In this document: in pieces, positions 1 through 6,475 of the stretch
Position numbering within the stretch: position 1 is the stretch's first letter
Layout of the letters: each line of letters opens with the position of its first letter
NCBI GenBank assembly: GCA_051877215.1
Contig: JBJEIR010000068.1
Span: 1-17,098 of the forward strand
Direction: 5' to 3'
Source: RGIG1959 sp051877215
GTDB taxonomy: Bacteria; Bacillota; Clostridia; Oscillospirales; Acutalibacteraceae
Length of the DNA stretch: 17,098 bases
Made by a program: the position numbers and the translations under genes
The notes under the pieces: generated by a model
Database searches by the model: none
Told to the model about the DNA's origin: nothing
The model's input: only the letters and a program-made list of their open reading frames with translations

Positions 1-239
1 GGAGCGCGTTCCACAGACACCGCGACTATACAAGCGGACGGCAACGCACCGACAAAAGACGGCGCGTAAAACCGCCCACCGCGACTATACAAGCGGACGG
101 CAACGCACCCCACACGGAGCGCAACACCGAACCCCCATGGCAATACCAATGGAGATGGCGCAAACCACACGGCAACCCCGCACCCCACGGCAATACCAAT
201 GGGGACGGCGCAAGGCACACGCCGACCCGAACAACCCCC
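1..239. repeat. Tandem repeat tract (59-bp and 50-bp periods)
   Basis: Two tandem families lie side by side. A 32-bp block starting ACCGCGACTATACAAGCGG occurs at 19-50 and again, identical, at 78-109 (period 59). A second block containing GGCAATACCAATGG occurs at about 137-170 and 187-220 with a few substitutions (period 50). Both are GC-rich and sit immediately before an AT-rich gene cassette. The open frames here are repeat-derived (for example repeated HWYC on the minus strand) and lack ribosome sites, so I call no gene. 240-305 is the leader of the next gene. The tract may continue left of the window. Confidence 0.75.
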
Positions 240-305
240 GCAAAGCCGCTTTACAAACGGAAGCACCTCTCACCGGTCAATCTATATACAAAAAGGAGAA
301 TGTTT

Positions 306-551
306 ATGGAAAAACAAGTTGTCTGCAAGTCATGTGGGAGCCCATTCACACTCACAGAGAACCAAATCGCTTTTTACGAAGGACGGGGGTGGCCGATTCC
401 AAAACATTGCAAGCCATGCATAGAAAACAATCGGAAAGAACGAGCCGATCGATATTACGGTCTTGATGAAGCAATGACAAACTACACACCTTGCAAAAAA
501 AGAAGACAGCGTGTCCATTATAAGCCGCACATAGTAGGAGGTTTTCGATGA
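306..551 (+). CDS. Small zinc-ribbon domain protein (zf-trcl type)
   Basis: An 81-aa protein with two CxxC pairs, C7/C10 and C35/C38. The arrangement CKSCGSPF, then FYEGRGWPIPKHC, then CxxC matches the probable zinc-ribbon family seen in many Firmicutes (PF13451-like). No enzymatic motif is visible; the C-terminus is basic, so nucleic-acid or protein binding is plausible but unproven. I chose ATG 306 over the in-frame ATG at 300 because the AAGGAG site at 293-298 is 7 nt from 306 but only 1 nt from 300. The stop overlaps the next start (ATGA), showing translational coupling. It is the first gene of a four-gene AT-rich cassette. Confidence 0.8.
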   Translation: MEKQVVCKSCGSPFTLTENQIAFYEGRGWPIPKHCKPCIENNRKERADRYYGLDEAMTNYTPCKKRRQRVHYKPHIVGGFR

Positions 552-736
552 AAAAGGAGTTTCTTTGCTTGGATTGTGGTTGCTATTTTGTGATGACCGT
601 TAAGCAAATCAGGCGCTTGAAAGCCAAAGGACTTTATATTCCGACACATTGCCCGATGTGTCGGAATATTCGATGGAAGGAGGAAAGGCGGAAAACAAGA
701 AGGGCAAAAAAATTTGAAAGGAAAATTGAAAAATGA
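548..736 (+). CDS. Second small zinc-ribbon protein, paralogue of the upstream gene
   Basis: A 62-aa protein. Cysteines are at C7/C10 and C35/C38, exactly the positions found in the gene before it, with a shared pattern (CxDCG, long basic linker, IPTHCPMCR). The C-terminal 25 residues are almost all K/R/E, a strongly charged tail. AGGAGG lies just upstream of ATG 548, and the start overlaps the upstream stop by 4 nt. Tandem paralogues with identical metal-ligand spacing suggest duplication and perhaps a heteromeric or regulatory pair; that is inference. Function unknown. Confidence 0.75.
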   Translation: MKKEFLCLDCGCYFVMTVKQIRRLKAKGLYIPTHCPMCRNIRWKEERRKTRRAKKFERKIEK

Positions 737-1077
737 GTGATTTTGAATTGGCAAAAGAAATTTGTACAGCCCTAGAACGCGCCGAAAAAGAAACAAGGAA
801 TACGGTTTATCTTCTAAAAGCAGAGTCTCTTAAAAAAGCAAAGAATTTGGAGCAATTACTGACGGACAAAAAGTATTCTATGCATTTTGACAGACTGACA
901 AATTCCTTAGAGATAACCCTTACCGGTTATGTTTTTGACAGTTTAAACTGTGACTTAAAAAGCATTTTTCAAACGGTTGATCTGTTTGTGATTGATGCGA
1001 TGAAAGACGGGCGCATTTACATTGAAATGAAAATTCTAAACGCCGCAGAAGTAATGGGGAGGGATTGGTGTGTTTGA
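733..1077 (+). CDS. Hypothetical protein of the zinc-ribbon cassette
   Basis: A 114-aa protein that I do not recognise. The first 50 residues are charged and helix-prone (AKEICTALERAEKETRN...LKKAKNLEQLL), possibly a short coiled coil; the second half looks like alternating beta strands (SLEITLTGYVFD, DGRIYIEMKIL). No signal peptide, membrane helix or metal-binding motif is seen. The start overlaps the previous stop (ATGA at 733-736), so it is translationally coupled. Codon use is AT-rich like its neighbours and unlike the housekeeping genes to the right, in keeping with acquired DNA. Confidence 0.7.
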   Translation: MSDFELAKEICTALERAEKETRNTVYLLKAESLKKAKNLEQLLTDKKYSMHFDRLTNSLEITLTGYVFDSLNCDLKSIFQTVDLFVIDAMKDGRIYIEMKILNAAEVMGRDWCV

Positions 1078-1201
1078 AGACATTTTCTTTGCTATCATGT
1101 ATGGTCTTATGGGACTGATCTATGATAAAAAATACGGGTGCTTAACAGCGATTGTGATTGCCGTCTTGTTGATCATCATCATTGCGAAGCTTGCATATTA
1201 A
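1070..1201 (+). CDS. 43-aa small membrane protein (GTG start)
   Basis: A short gene starting with GTG at 1070, overlapping the previous gene by 8 nt. GGGGAGGG at 1056-1063 is 6 nt from the start. The product begins (M)FEDIFFAIMYGLMGLIYDKK and ends in a hydrophobic stretch (LTAIVIAVLLIIIIAKLAY) that reads as one membrane helix; the N-terminal part is also amphipathic/hydrophobic. It completes a run of four overlapping genes. No family recognised. Small hydrophobic proteins of this kind can be toxins, holin-like or accessory subunits, but nothing here decides between them. Confidence 0.6.
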   Translation: MFEDIFFAIMYGLMGLIYDKKYGCLTAIVIAVLLIIIIAKLAY

Positions 1202-1215
1202 AATGAAAGCACATA

Positions 1216-1410
1216 TGCCCTAACGGGCAAGCGTTTTGAGTGATGTTTTTGCTTCGCAAAAGTGATGTAGTGCTTACGCACGGTGATGTATGGCGGCTTT
1301 GCCGCAAAGTGATGCGATTTGTTCCTTTCTACTTGCCGAAGGCAAACATCACGCACGAAGTGCACATCACTACCGAAGGTAGCATCACGTTCCCAAAGGG
1401 AACACATCGT
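1216..1410. repeat. Mirror-symmetric array of variable hairpins separated by GTGATG / CATCAC
   Basis: GTGATG occurs at 1240, 1262, 1283 and 1309; its reverse complement CATCAC occurs at 1347, 1365 and 1383, with a degenerate fourth (CATCGT) at 1405. Between them lie short hairpins of differing sequence: TTTTGC-ttc-GCAAAA, GTGC-ttac-GCAC, GCGGC-ttt-GCCGC, then TTGCC-gaa-GGCAA, GCAC-gaa-GTGC, TACC-gaa-GGTA and GTTCCC-aaa-GGGAAC. A further TGCCC-taac-GGGCA precedes the array at 1216-1229. Loops are T-rich on the left and GAA on the right, so the two halves are inverted relative to one another. No convincing gene covers it. The array ends at a terminator hairpin. Confidence 0.85.
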
Positions 1411-1411
1411 T

Positions 1412-1453
1412 CCAAAGAAAAAAGACAGTCGTAAGACTGCCTTTTTTCTTTGG
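1412..1453. terminator. Bidirectional terminator-like hairpin
   Basis: Arms CCAAAGAAAAAAG (1412-1424) and CTTTTTTCTTTGG (1441-1453) pair over 13 bp and enclose CAGTC/GACTG with a GTAA loop and one A-C mismatch. T-rich arms on both strands would serve the zinc-ribbon cassette on plus and the tRNA-repeat region on minus. Confidence 0.7.
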
Positions 1454-1657
1454 TTGCTTCGGTGCGATTCGAACTACCGACCTTCCTTTGCGGTGCCCGA
1501 AATCATCGTCGGGCGCTTCGCGCTGTTCCTCGATAATTTCGACCGCGGCAGTTTCTTACGCCGCGCTTTTTCCCGCACTGCGGGCGCGCGGCGACGAAGC
1601 AGGTTATTCGCCCGCGGGCTCATAACCCTCGGTCGGCAGAGCAACTGTTCTACAAAA

Positions 1658-1704
1658 AAGCAAAAAGAAACAGCACCACACTTGGGTACTGTTTCTTTTT
1701 GCTT
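1658..1704 (-). terminator. Terminator hairpin of repeat unit
   Basis: Arms AAGCAAAAAGAAACAG (1658-1673) and CTGTTTCTTTTTGCTT (1689-1704) are perfectly complementary over 16 bp. Read on the minus strand, a run of U follows (complement of the A-run at 1654-1659). It lies directly after the tRNA-like 3' end of the second repeat unit. Confidence 0.7.
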
Positions 1705-1911
1705 TGGTTGCTTCGGCGCGATTCGAACTACCGACCTTCCTTTGCGGTGCCCGAAATCATCGTCGGGCGCTTCGCGCTGTTCCTCGATAATTTCGACCGC
1801 GGCAGTTTCTTACGCCGCGCTTTTTCCCGCACTGCGGGCGCGCGGCGACGAAGCAGGTTATTCGCCCGCGGGCTCATAACCCTCGGTCGGCAGAGCAACT
1901 GTTCTACAAAA

Positions 1912-1958
1912 AAGCAAAAAGAAACAGCACCACACTTGGGTACTGTTTCTTTTTGCTT
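1912..1958 (-). terminator. Terminator of the initiator tRNA gene
   Basis: The same 16-bp hairpin as at 1658-1704, with arms at 1912-1927 and 1943-1958, placed immediately downstream (minus strand) of the encoded CCA of tRNA-fMet and followed by a U-run. This is the expected intrinsic terminator of the tRNA transcript. Confidence 0.75.
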
Positions 1959-2033
<75 letters not shown>

Positions 2034-2058
2034 GTATATGTTTTTTGAGTGCTTTTCT

Positions 2059-2087
2059 ATTATAACGGATAGTGCCGAAAAAAGCAA
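2059..2087 (-). promoter_or_regulatory. Sigma-A promoter of tRNA-fMet
   Basis: On the minus strand: -35 TTGCTT (2082-2087), 17-bp spacer, -10 TATAAT (2059-2064), about 26 nt before the tRNA 5' end. The -35 box lies inside the hairpin at 2075-2099. Confidence 0.75.
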
Positions 2088-2099
2088 GCCTTTTTTCGG
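2075..2099. terminator. Hairpin overlapping the tRNA promoter
   Basis: CCGAAAAAAG (2075-2084) and CTTTTTTCGG (2090-2099) are perfect 10-bp arms with a 5-nt loop. It resembles a terminator, possibly a second stop for minus-strand read-through from murD, but overlaps the tRNA -35 box. Confidence 0.45.
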
Positions 2100-2189
2100 A
2101 TTTTCTTTGAGAATCGTTCGACAATGTCTGTCAGCCTCCAAAACAGTGCGCTTGTCTCGGCAACGAGAAAGCGGTCGGATAACCAACGA

Positions 2190-2227
2190 AAAGGAAAATC
2201 CGCAGCAAAGGGGGTGCTTTGCTGCGG
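2190..2227 (-). terminator. Terminator downstream of murD
   Basis: CCGCAGCAAAG (2200-2210) pairs perfectly with CTTTGCTGCGG (2217-2227) around a 6-nt loop. On the minus strand it is followed by GATTTTCCTTTT. It lies about 60 nt past the murD stop. Confidence 0.7.
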
Positions 2228-2286
2228 ACGGAATTGTCGATGCAGATACAGAGATTGTCGCCTTGTATGAAAATTGTATGCGAAGA

Positions 2287-3660
2287 TTATTTCAGCGCGG
2301 CAACACAGCGTTTGAAATGCTCGCCGCGTTCTTCAAAATTGCGGTAGAGATCAAAGCTGGCGGAAGCGGGAGACATAAACACAATATCGCCGTCTTTTGC
2401 CAATGTGTCGGCGGTCCGCACCGCTTCCTCCATCGAATTGACGCGGGCAATCGGCAGCTTTGCACACGATCGGATGGCGGTTTCGATGGCATTTGCCGTT
2501 GCGCCCATCAGGATGGCCGCCTTGACGGTATCTGCGGCGACCGGTCCGAGCGGATCGTAGGGGATGTGCTTGTCATAGCCGCCGGCGATGAGAATGACAC
2601 GGCGGTCAAAGGCTTTTAATCCCGCAATGGTGCGGGAGGGGCTGGTGCCGATGGAATCGTTATACCATTTGACGCCGTTTCTCTCTCGCACCAGCTCACA
2701 GCGGTGCGGCACGCCGCCGAAGCGGCGGGCGTATTCCGCCATTACCGTCGGCGGGACATCTCCCCACACGGCGGCGAAGGCGGCAAGATAATTTTCAACA
2801 TTATGATCGCCGGGAAGGAGAATCTCTCTTGCGGCAATCACAGGGGTGGTTTTGCCGTCGGCGGTTACACACAGCATGCCGTCCTCCCGAAGCCATGCAC
2901 CTGTTTGAGGTGCTTTGCGGGAAAAGAGCAGAAGCTCCCCTTTGGCCTCTTTTGCAAAAGCGGCGGTAATCGCGTTGTCTGCGTTGAGCACGGCGCGATC
3001 CGTTTTTGTTTGGTAGGCAATCAAATTCTTTTTGGCGTCGATGTATTCCTGCATATCGGTGTGCCAGTCAAGATGGTTGGGTGCGACATTCGTGATGACC
3101 GCCACATGGGGGCTTTGGGTCATCATGGTCAGCTGAAAGCTGGAGATTTCCACAACGGCGGCGTCCTCCGGCCGGATTTTGTCGATATCGGGCAGCAGCG
3201 GACGGCCGATATTGCCGCCGAGATGTACGGTTTTTCCTGCGGCTTGAAGCAGCCCTGCGATGATGGTGGTGGTGGTGGTTTTGCCGTCTGAGCCGGTCAC
3301 GGCGTAGATCGGAGCGGGACACAGTTCAAAAAACAGCTCCATTTCCGAGGTGACGGGGATGCCCTTTTTGCGTGCCTCTTCAAACGGCGGCAGATACGGC
3401 TTCATGCCGGGGGTGCGTAGAATGAGCGCCATATCGTTTAGCCCGTCGAGATAGCTCTCTCCGAGCGAAAGGGCGGCTCCCGCTGCTTCCAGTTCATCTG
3501 CTGTTTCGCCGAGTTGATCGCGCGTGCGGCGGTCACAAGCGGTGACGATGGCGCCGTGAGATAAGAACTGCTTGATCACGGGCGTGTTGTTGCGCCCGAT
3601 GCCGCATATGGCGACCCGTTTGCCGCAGACGGAGTCAAAAAACATACTTGCCGATCCCAT
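2287..3660 (-). CDS. murD: UDP-N-acetylmuramoyl-L-alanine--D-glutamate ligase
   Basis: A 457-aa cytoplasmic Mur ligase that adds D-glutamate to UDP-MurNAc-L-alanine using ATP, the second amino-acid step of peptidoglycan precursor synthesis. Visible signs: an N-terminal Rossmann-like GIGRNN motif (residues 20-25), the ATP P-loop GSDGKTTT (123-130; S-D replaces the usual T-N, seen in other Clostridia), the ligase motif NVAPNHLDWH in the central domain, and a C-terminal GGYDKHIPYD. Length is normal for MurD. I placed the start at the ATG at 3660, since AAGGAG on the minus strand ends 8-9 nt before it; a longer frame running to 3786 would read through the promoter. It stands alone here, outside a dcw cluster, with its own promoter and terminator. 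Confidence 0.95.
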   Translation of the reverse strand: MGSASMFFDSVCGKRVAICGIGRNNTPVIKQFLSHGAIVTACDRRTRDQLGETADELEAAGAALSLGESYLDGLNDMALILRTPGMKPYLPPFEEARKKGIPVTSEMELFFELCPAPIYAVTGSDGKTTTTTIIAGLLQAAGKTVHLGGNIGRPLLPDIDKIRPEDAAVVEISSFQLTMMTQSPHVAVITNVAPNHLDWHTDMQEYIDAKKNLIAYQTKTDRAVLNADNAITAAFAKEAKGELLLFSRKAPQTGAWLREDGMLCVTADGKTTPVIAAREILLPGDHNVENYLAAFAAVWGDVPPTVMAEYARRFGGVPHRCELVRERNGVKWYNDSIGTSPSRTIAGLKAFDRRVILIAGGYDKHIPYDPLGPVAADTVKAAILMGATANAIETAIRSCAKLPIARVNSMEEAVRTADTLAKDGDIVFMSPASASFDLYRNFEERGEHFKRCVAALK

Positions 3661-3721
3661 AAAGAGATCTCCTTTCTTTACCCGGCAGGCTGTGTGGCAG
3701 CGCCGCTTGTAATCGCCTCCT

Positions 3722-3750
3722 ATTATACGCACATTTTGTGAAAATAGCAA
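3722..3750 (-). promoter_or_regulatory. Sigma-A promoter of murD
   Basis: On the minus strand: -35 TTGCTA (3745-3750), 17-bp spacer, -10 TATAAT (3722-3727), about 60 nt before the murD start chosen here. Confidence 0.7.
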
Positions 3751-3832
3751 ATATATTTTCTGCGAGATGATAGGAAACGGCACCAAAAACAGGCAAAATC
3801 GTAAACTTTTTATAAATCCTTTTGAATTGCGG

Positions 3833-3861
3833 TTGCAAGCCGCTGATAAAGCGGCTACAAT
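3833..3861 (+). promoter_or_regulatory. Promoter of the DUF2628 gene with a palindromic spacer
   Basis: -35 TTGCAA (3833-3838), 17-bp spacer, -10 TACAAT (3856-3861). The spacer is almost filled by an inverted repeat AGCCGCT-gataa-AGCGGCT (3838-3856), a position suited to a repressor or MerR-type operator; that role is inferred. Confidence 0.6.
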
Positions 3862-3950
3862 AGACCTGTAATCAAATCGGTCAATAACGGATGAGCCTTT
3901 TCTTCGCCGTTCGGTCGGGGGCGGCTCATTTAATAGGAGATGCGGCTGGT

Positions 3951-4979
3951 ATGTTCTTTTATGAGGGGTTATCTTGCCCGGCGTGCGGACGCGCCTTTAC
4001 GGAGACGGACGACATTGTCGCCTGCCCCGAATGCGGTGCGCCTCATCACCGCGCGTGTTGGCAAAAGCAAAACGGCTGCGCTTGTGCCGCCGAACACGGT
4101 ACTGACAAACAGTGGAGCCGTGAACGGGCGCAGGGAAGCGGCACAGAGCAGCGCAATCAGACGCGCTGTCCGAATTGCGGTGCAGAGAATCCGGCGTTTG
4201 CCGAATTTTGCTCGCATTGCGGCAGAGAGCTGCCGAGCACGGATTGGCATTCGGCAAACCATACGGGGCAAACAGCCTATCCGAACTACAACGCCGACAA
4301 TGCCAATACCGCCGGTAGCGCTGCGGGCAATCCCGGCGGATTCGGAGGCTACAGTGAATATATGCCGTTTCACGCACCGGCATACGACCCGTGCGGCGGG
4401 GTACCTCCCGAGGAATTGATTGAAGGGGAACGGGCGGCGGATTTGGCGGCGGTGACGCGCACCAATTCCACCTATTATGTGCCGCGCTTCCGGCGCATGG
4501 CGCGCCAAGGCTCGCGCGTGTCCTGGAACTGGCCTGCTTTTCTCATTCCGTCGTACTGGCTTTTATACCGAAAGCAATATGCGGCAGGCGGGTTGTTGCT
4601 GCTGTTTGAATTTCTGCAAGCCGCTATTTCCACCTATGTGCAGTACACCTATTTTGCGGCGGCGATGGCGGCGACATCGTATGCGGAAATGCTGAACCGT
4701 ATGCTCGCCTTGATGCAAGAGGGCAACGGGCGGGTCGCCGTGATGCTGCTCGCCATGCTGGCGGTTACGGAGCTTTTGCTGCGGATTTGTATCGGGCTTT
4801 TCGGAAACCGTCTGTATATGCGACATTGTCTGTCGGTTGTGCAAAAGGCCCGGAAGGACTATCCCGAAGGGTATCGGGCGCAGCTTACGATGGTCGGCGG
4901 CACATCGGTCGTTCTTCCGATCATCGCGTATATGGCGCTGCAAATCACGGCGTATGTGACGGCGTATCTTCTGCTTTGA
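3951..4979 (+). CDS. RING-finger/zinc-ribbon membrane protein with DUF2628 domain
   Basis: A 342-aa protein with three parts. The N-terminal prokaryotic RING-like zinc finger has C9/C12, C25/C28, H32/H33, C36, C43 and C45; a zinc ribbon follows at C73/C76 and C87/C90 (CPNCGAEN...CSHCGREL). After a low-complexity N/G/P/Y-rich linker, a C-terminal membrane domain begins WNWPAFLIPSYWLLYRKQ (about residue 190), the DUF2628 signature, with about three to four hydrophobic helices. ATG 3951 is preferred over the in-frame ATG at 3891: an AGGAG site at 3935-3939 lies 11 nt before 3951, while 3891 has none and sits inside a leader inverted repeat (ATGAGCC 3891-3897, GGCTCAT 3923-3929). The biochemical role of the family is not known; the zinc domains presumably face the cytoplasm. 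The dockerin-SpoIID gene follows after 22 nt, probably in one operon. Confidence 0.85.
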   Translation: MFFYEGLSCPACGRAFTETDDIVACPECGAPHHRACWQKQNGCACAAEHGTDKQWSRERAQGSGTEQRNQTRCPNCGAENPAFAEFCSHCGRELPSTDWHSANHTGQTAYPNYNADNANTAGSAAGNPGGFGGYSEYMPFHAPAYDPCGGVPPEELIEGERAADLAAVTRTNSTYYVPRFRRMARQGSRVSWNWPAFLIPSYWLLYRKQYAAGGLLLLFEFLQAAISTYVQYTYFAAAMAATSYAEMLNRMLALMQEGNGRVAVMLLAMLAVTELLLRICIGLFGNRLYMRHCLSVVQKARKDYPEGYRAQLTMVGGTSVVLPIIAYMALQITAYVTAYLLL

Positions 4980-5001
4980 CAACAGAAAGGATTGAAAATG
5001 T

Positions 5002-6255
5002 ATGAACCGTAAGCAGCGCTGGACCTCTGCTTTGTGTACGCTGCTGTGTGTGTCGCTTCTTCTTGTTTCGATGCCGTGTATGACGGCGTCGGCGGCACAG
5101 GTCGGGGACATCGACGGAAACGCACAGATTGATATGAACGATTCGTTCAGACTGTATTTGTATGCGTCGGGGCAGATAAGGCTGACGCAGGACGCTTTGT
5201 TGCGTGCGGACTACAACGGCGACGGGCGCGTCGATATGATGGATTCGTTTGCGCTCTATCTTCGCGTATCGGGGAGAACCGGTGCAGGCATTGTCGTTCG
5301 GGACGGCGTGACCGACGAGTCGGTCTATATGAAGAATATCCGTCTTTACAATTCGGCGACCGGAAAGACCTATACGGCCGGTTCCCGCTCACAATTGCAG
5401 GAGACGGTGGCAGAGCTGGTGCGCTATGAGCTCGGGGCGGACAAGTTCGGAGAAAAATCGGACGAGGCATGGAAGGCGATGGCGATCGCCGCGTATACGG
5501 TGCTTGCCCGCCATTGCTATTACGGCGCGACCTATGAAATTTGGATGGCGGAGGATTTGGATTTATCCCGCAAAACAGATAAACGCATCTACGATGCAGT
5601 CGGGTCGGTGCTCGGCGTAAAGCTCGCCTATAACGATGCCTCTATGTCGGCCTACGATCAGCTTTGTCAGGTCTTTTATTCTTCCAGCAGTGCGGGCGTA
5701 TCCTGCACCAGCCTGAACGCCTGGGGATATGTGCAGCTTCCGTATTTGCAGTCGGTCGAAAGCCCGTATGACACGGACGAATGGATTGCATATTATTCGC
5801 TCGGCACCGACACGCTTACCGCCACCTTCCAAATCACGGTAGACGATCTCATCGACTGTGTGAGCCGCTATATGGAAGAGACGATTTACTGCGAAAAACG
5901 AGACGGAGAGTATTCCTTTTTTGCCACGCAGGCAGACGGCCCCTATTGGGCGCGCTCCAATCTGTATTATTATCGGTCAAACGGTGAAAAACGCTATGTG
6001 ACCGGCCTCGATGTGCGCAACAGCATCAATATTTACGGCGTGCCGCATGTGCGCTCTCATGCGTATACGGTTCTTTCCGAGACAAACGGCCTGCTGACGA
6101 TTCAGACCAAGGGCTACGGCCACGGCGTCGGCATGAGCGGCTACGGCATGATCGGCTATGCCAATGACGCCGGTTGGACGCATCAGCAGATTCTCGCGCA
6201 TTACTTCTCTATCACGGCAGATACGCCGTACGGACTTGTCGGTCCGAAATGGTGA
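5002..6255 (+). CDS. Secreted dockerin-like SpoIID/LytB-domain protein
   Basis: A 417-aa exported protein. A signal peptide covers residues 1-32 (KQR, hydrophobic core, then ASAA). Two dockerin-type calcium loops follow: D36-x-D38-G-N40-xx-I-D44-xx-D47 and D70-x-N72-G-D74-G-x-V-D78-xx-D81. The rest is a SpoIID/LytB domain: AYTVLARHCYYG, CQVFYSSSSAGVS and the terminal GYGHGVGMSGYGM...W-x5-IL-x-HYF. SpoIID proteins cleave denuded glycan strands or enhance amidases in spore and septal wall turnover; here the dockerin pair suggests a cell-surface or cohesin-attached wall enzyme. ATG 5002 has AGAAAGG 11 nt upstream; the nearer ATG at 4998 hits a stop at once. Activity is untested, and the spore role is less likely than general wall remodelling. 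Confidence 0.88.
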   Translation: MNRKQRWTSALCTLLCVSLLLVSMPCMTASAAQVGDIDGNAQIDMNDSFRLYLYASGQIRLTQDALLRADYNGDGRVDMMDSFALYLRVSGRTGAGIVVRDGVTDESVYMKNIRLYNSATGKTYTAGSRSQLQETVAELVRYELGADKFGEKSDEAWKAMAIAAYTVLARHCYYGATYEIWMAEDLDLSRKTDKRIYDAVGSVLGVKLAYNDASMSAYDQLCQVFYSSSSAGVSCTSLNAWGYVQLPYLQSVESPYDTDEWIAYYSLGTDTLTATFQITVDDLIDCVSRYMEETIYCEKRDGEYSFFATQADGPYWARSNLYYYRSNGEKRYVTGLDVRNSINIYGVPHVRSHAYTVLSETNGLLTIQTKGYGHGVGMSGYGMIGYANDAGWTHQQILAHYFSITADTPYGLVGPKW

Positions 6256-6314
6256 AGAATGACCCGTCAGACCGCATATGATGCGCCGCATCTGCAAAAA
6301 CGGATGAAAAACGC

Positions 6315-6343
6315 TTGACAACATCGAATGAATACGCTATACT
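6315..6343 (+). promoter_or_regulatory. Strong sigma-A promoter of the cold-shock gene
   Basis: -35 TTGACA (6315-6320, consensus), 17-bp spacer, -10 TATACT (6338-6343). The start codon is at 6476, leaving a leader of roughly 125 nt. Confidence 0.85.
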
Positions 6344-6369
6344 TATCACCGTATTCTGCTTGTCTGCTT

Positions 6370-6437
6370 GACCTCACAATTTGTTGTAAGTCATTGCTTA
6401 AAGGATGAATTACAACAAATTGTGAGGTCTTTTGTTT
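6370..6437 (+). promoter_or_regulatory. Long leader hairpin with terminator-like U-tract
   Basis: Perfect 20-bp arms at 6370-6389 and 6410-6429 (GACCTCACAATTTGTTGTAA and its reverse complement) enclose a 20-nt loop and are followed by TTTTGTTT (6430-6437). It lies between promoter and ribosome site of the cold-shock gene, so it could act as an attenuator, a temperature-responsive structure or a stabilising leader. Sequence shows the structure; the role is inferred. Confidence 0.7.
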
Positions 6438-6475
6438 GGCCGGAATACGAATATTTTTCAGGAGGTACCTTAGAT

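Larger units (their letters stand above)
1451..1958 (-). repeat. Two tandem 254-bp units carrying initiator-tRNA fragments
   Basis: Units 1451-1704 and 1705-1958 match apart from one T/C difference seen by eye (1463 against 1717), and the same phase continues into the tRNA-fMet gene at 1959. Each unit starts, in tRNA orientation, with the encoded CCA end and shares the 20 bp GATTCGAACTACCGACCTTC with the tRNA (1466-1485, 1720-1739, against 1974-1993). Each also holds CGGGCTCATAACCC, the tRNA anticodon arm, in inverted orientation. The middle is a chain of hairpins (CCCGA/TCGGG, GCGC-ttc-GCGC, CGCCGCGC/GCGCGGCG enclosing CCCGC-act-GCGGG, and GGTTAT/ATAACC). The open frames across it are repeat artefacts; no protein gene is supported. 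Confidence 0.85.

Noticed and set aside
1240..1388. CRISPR array
   Set aside because: Separators are only 6 bp, the spacers are themselves hairpins, separator orientation flips in the middle, and no cas gene is near.
6368..6475. Longer cold-shock protein from a TTG at 6368
   Set aside because: It would translate the leader hairpin; ATG 6476 has AGGAGG and gives the canonical family N-terminus.
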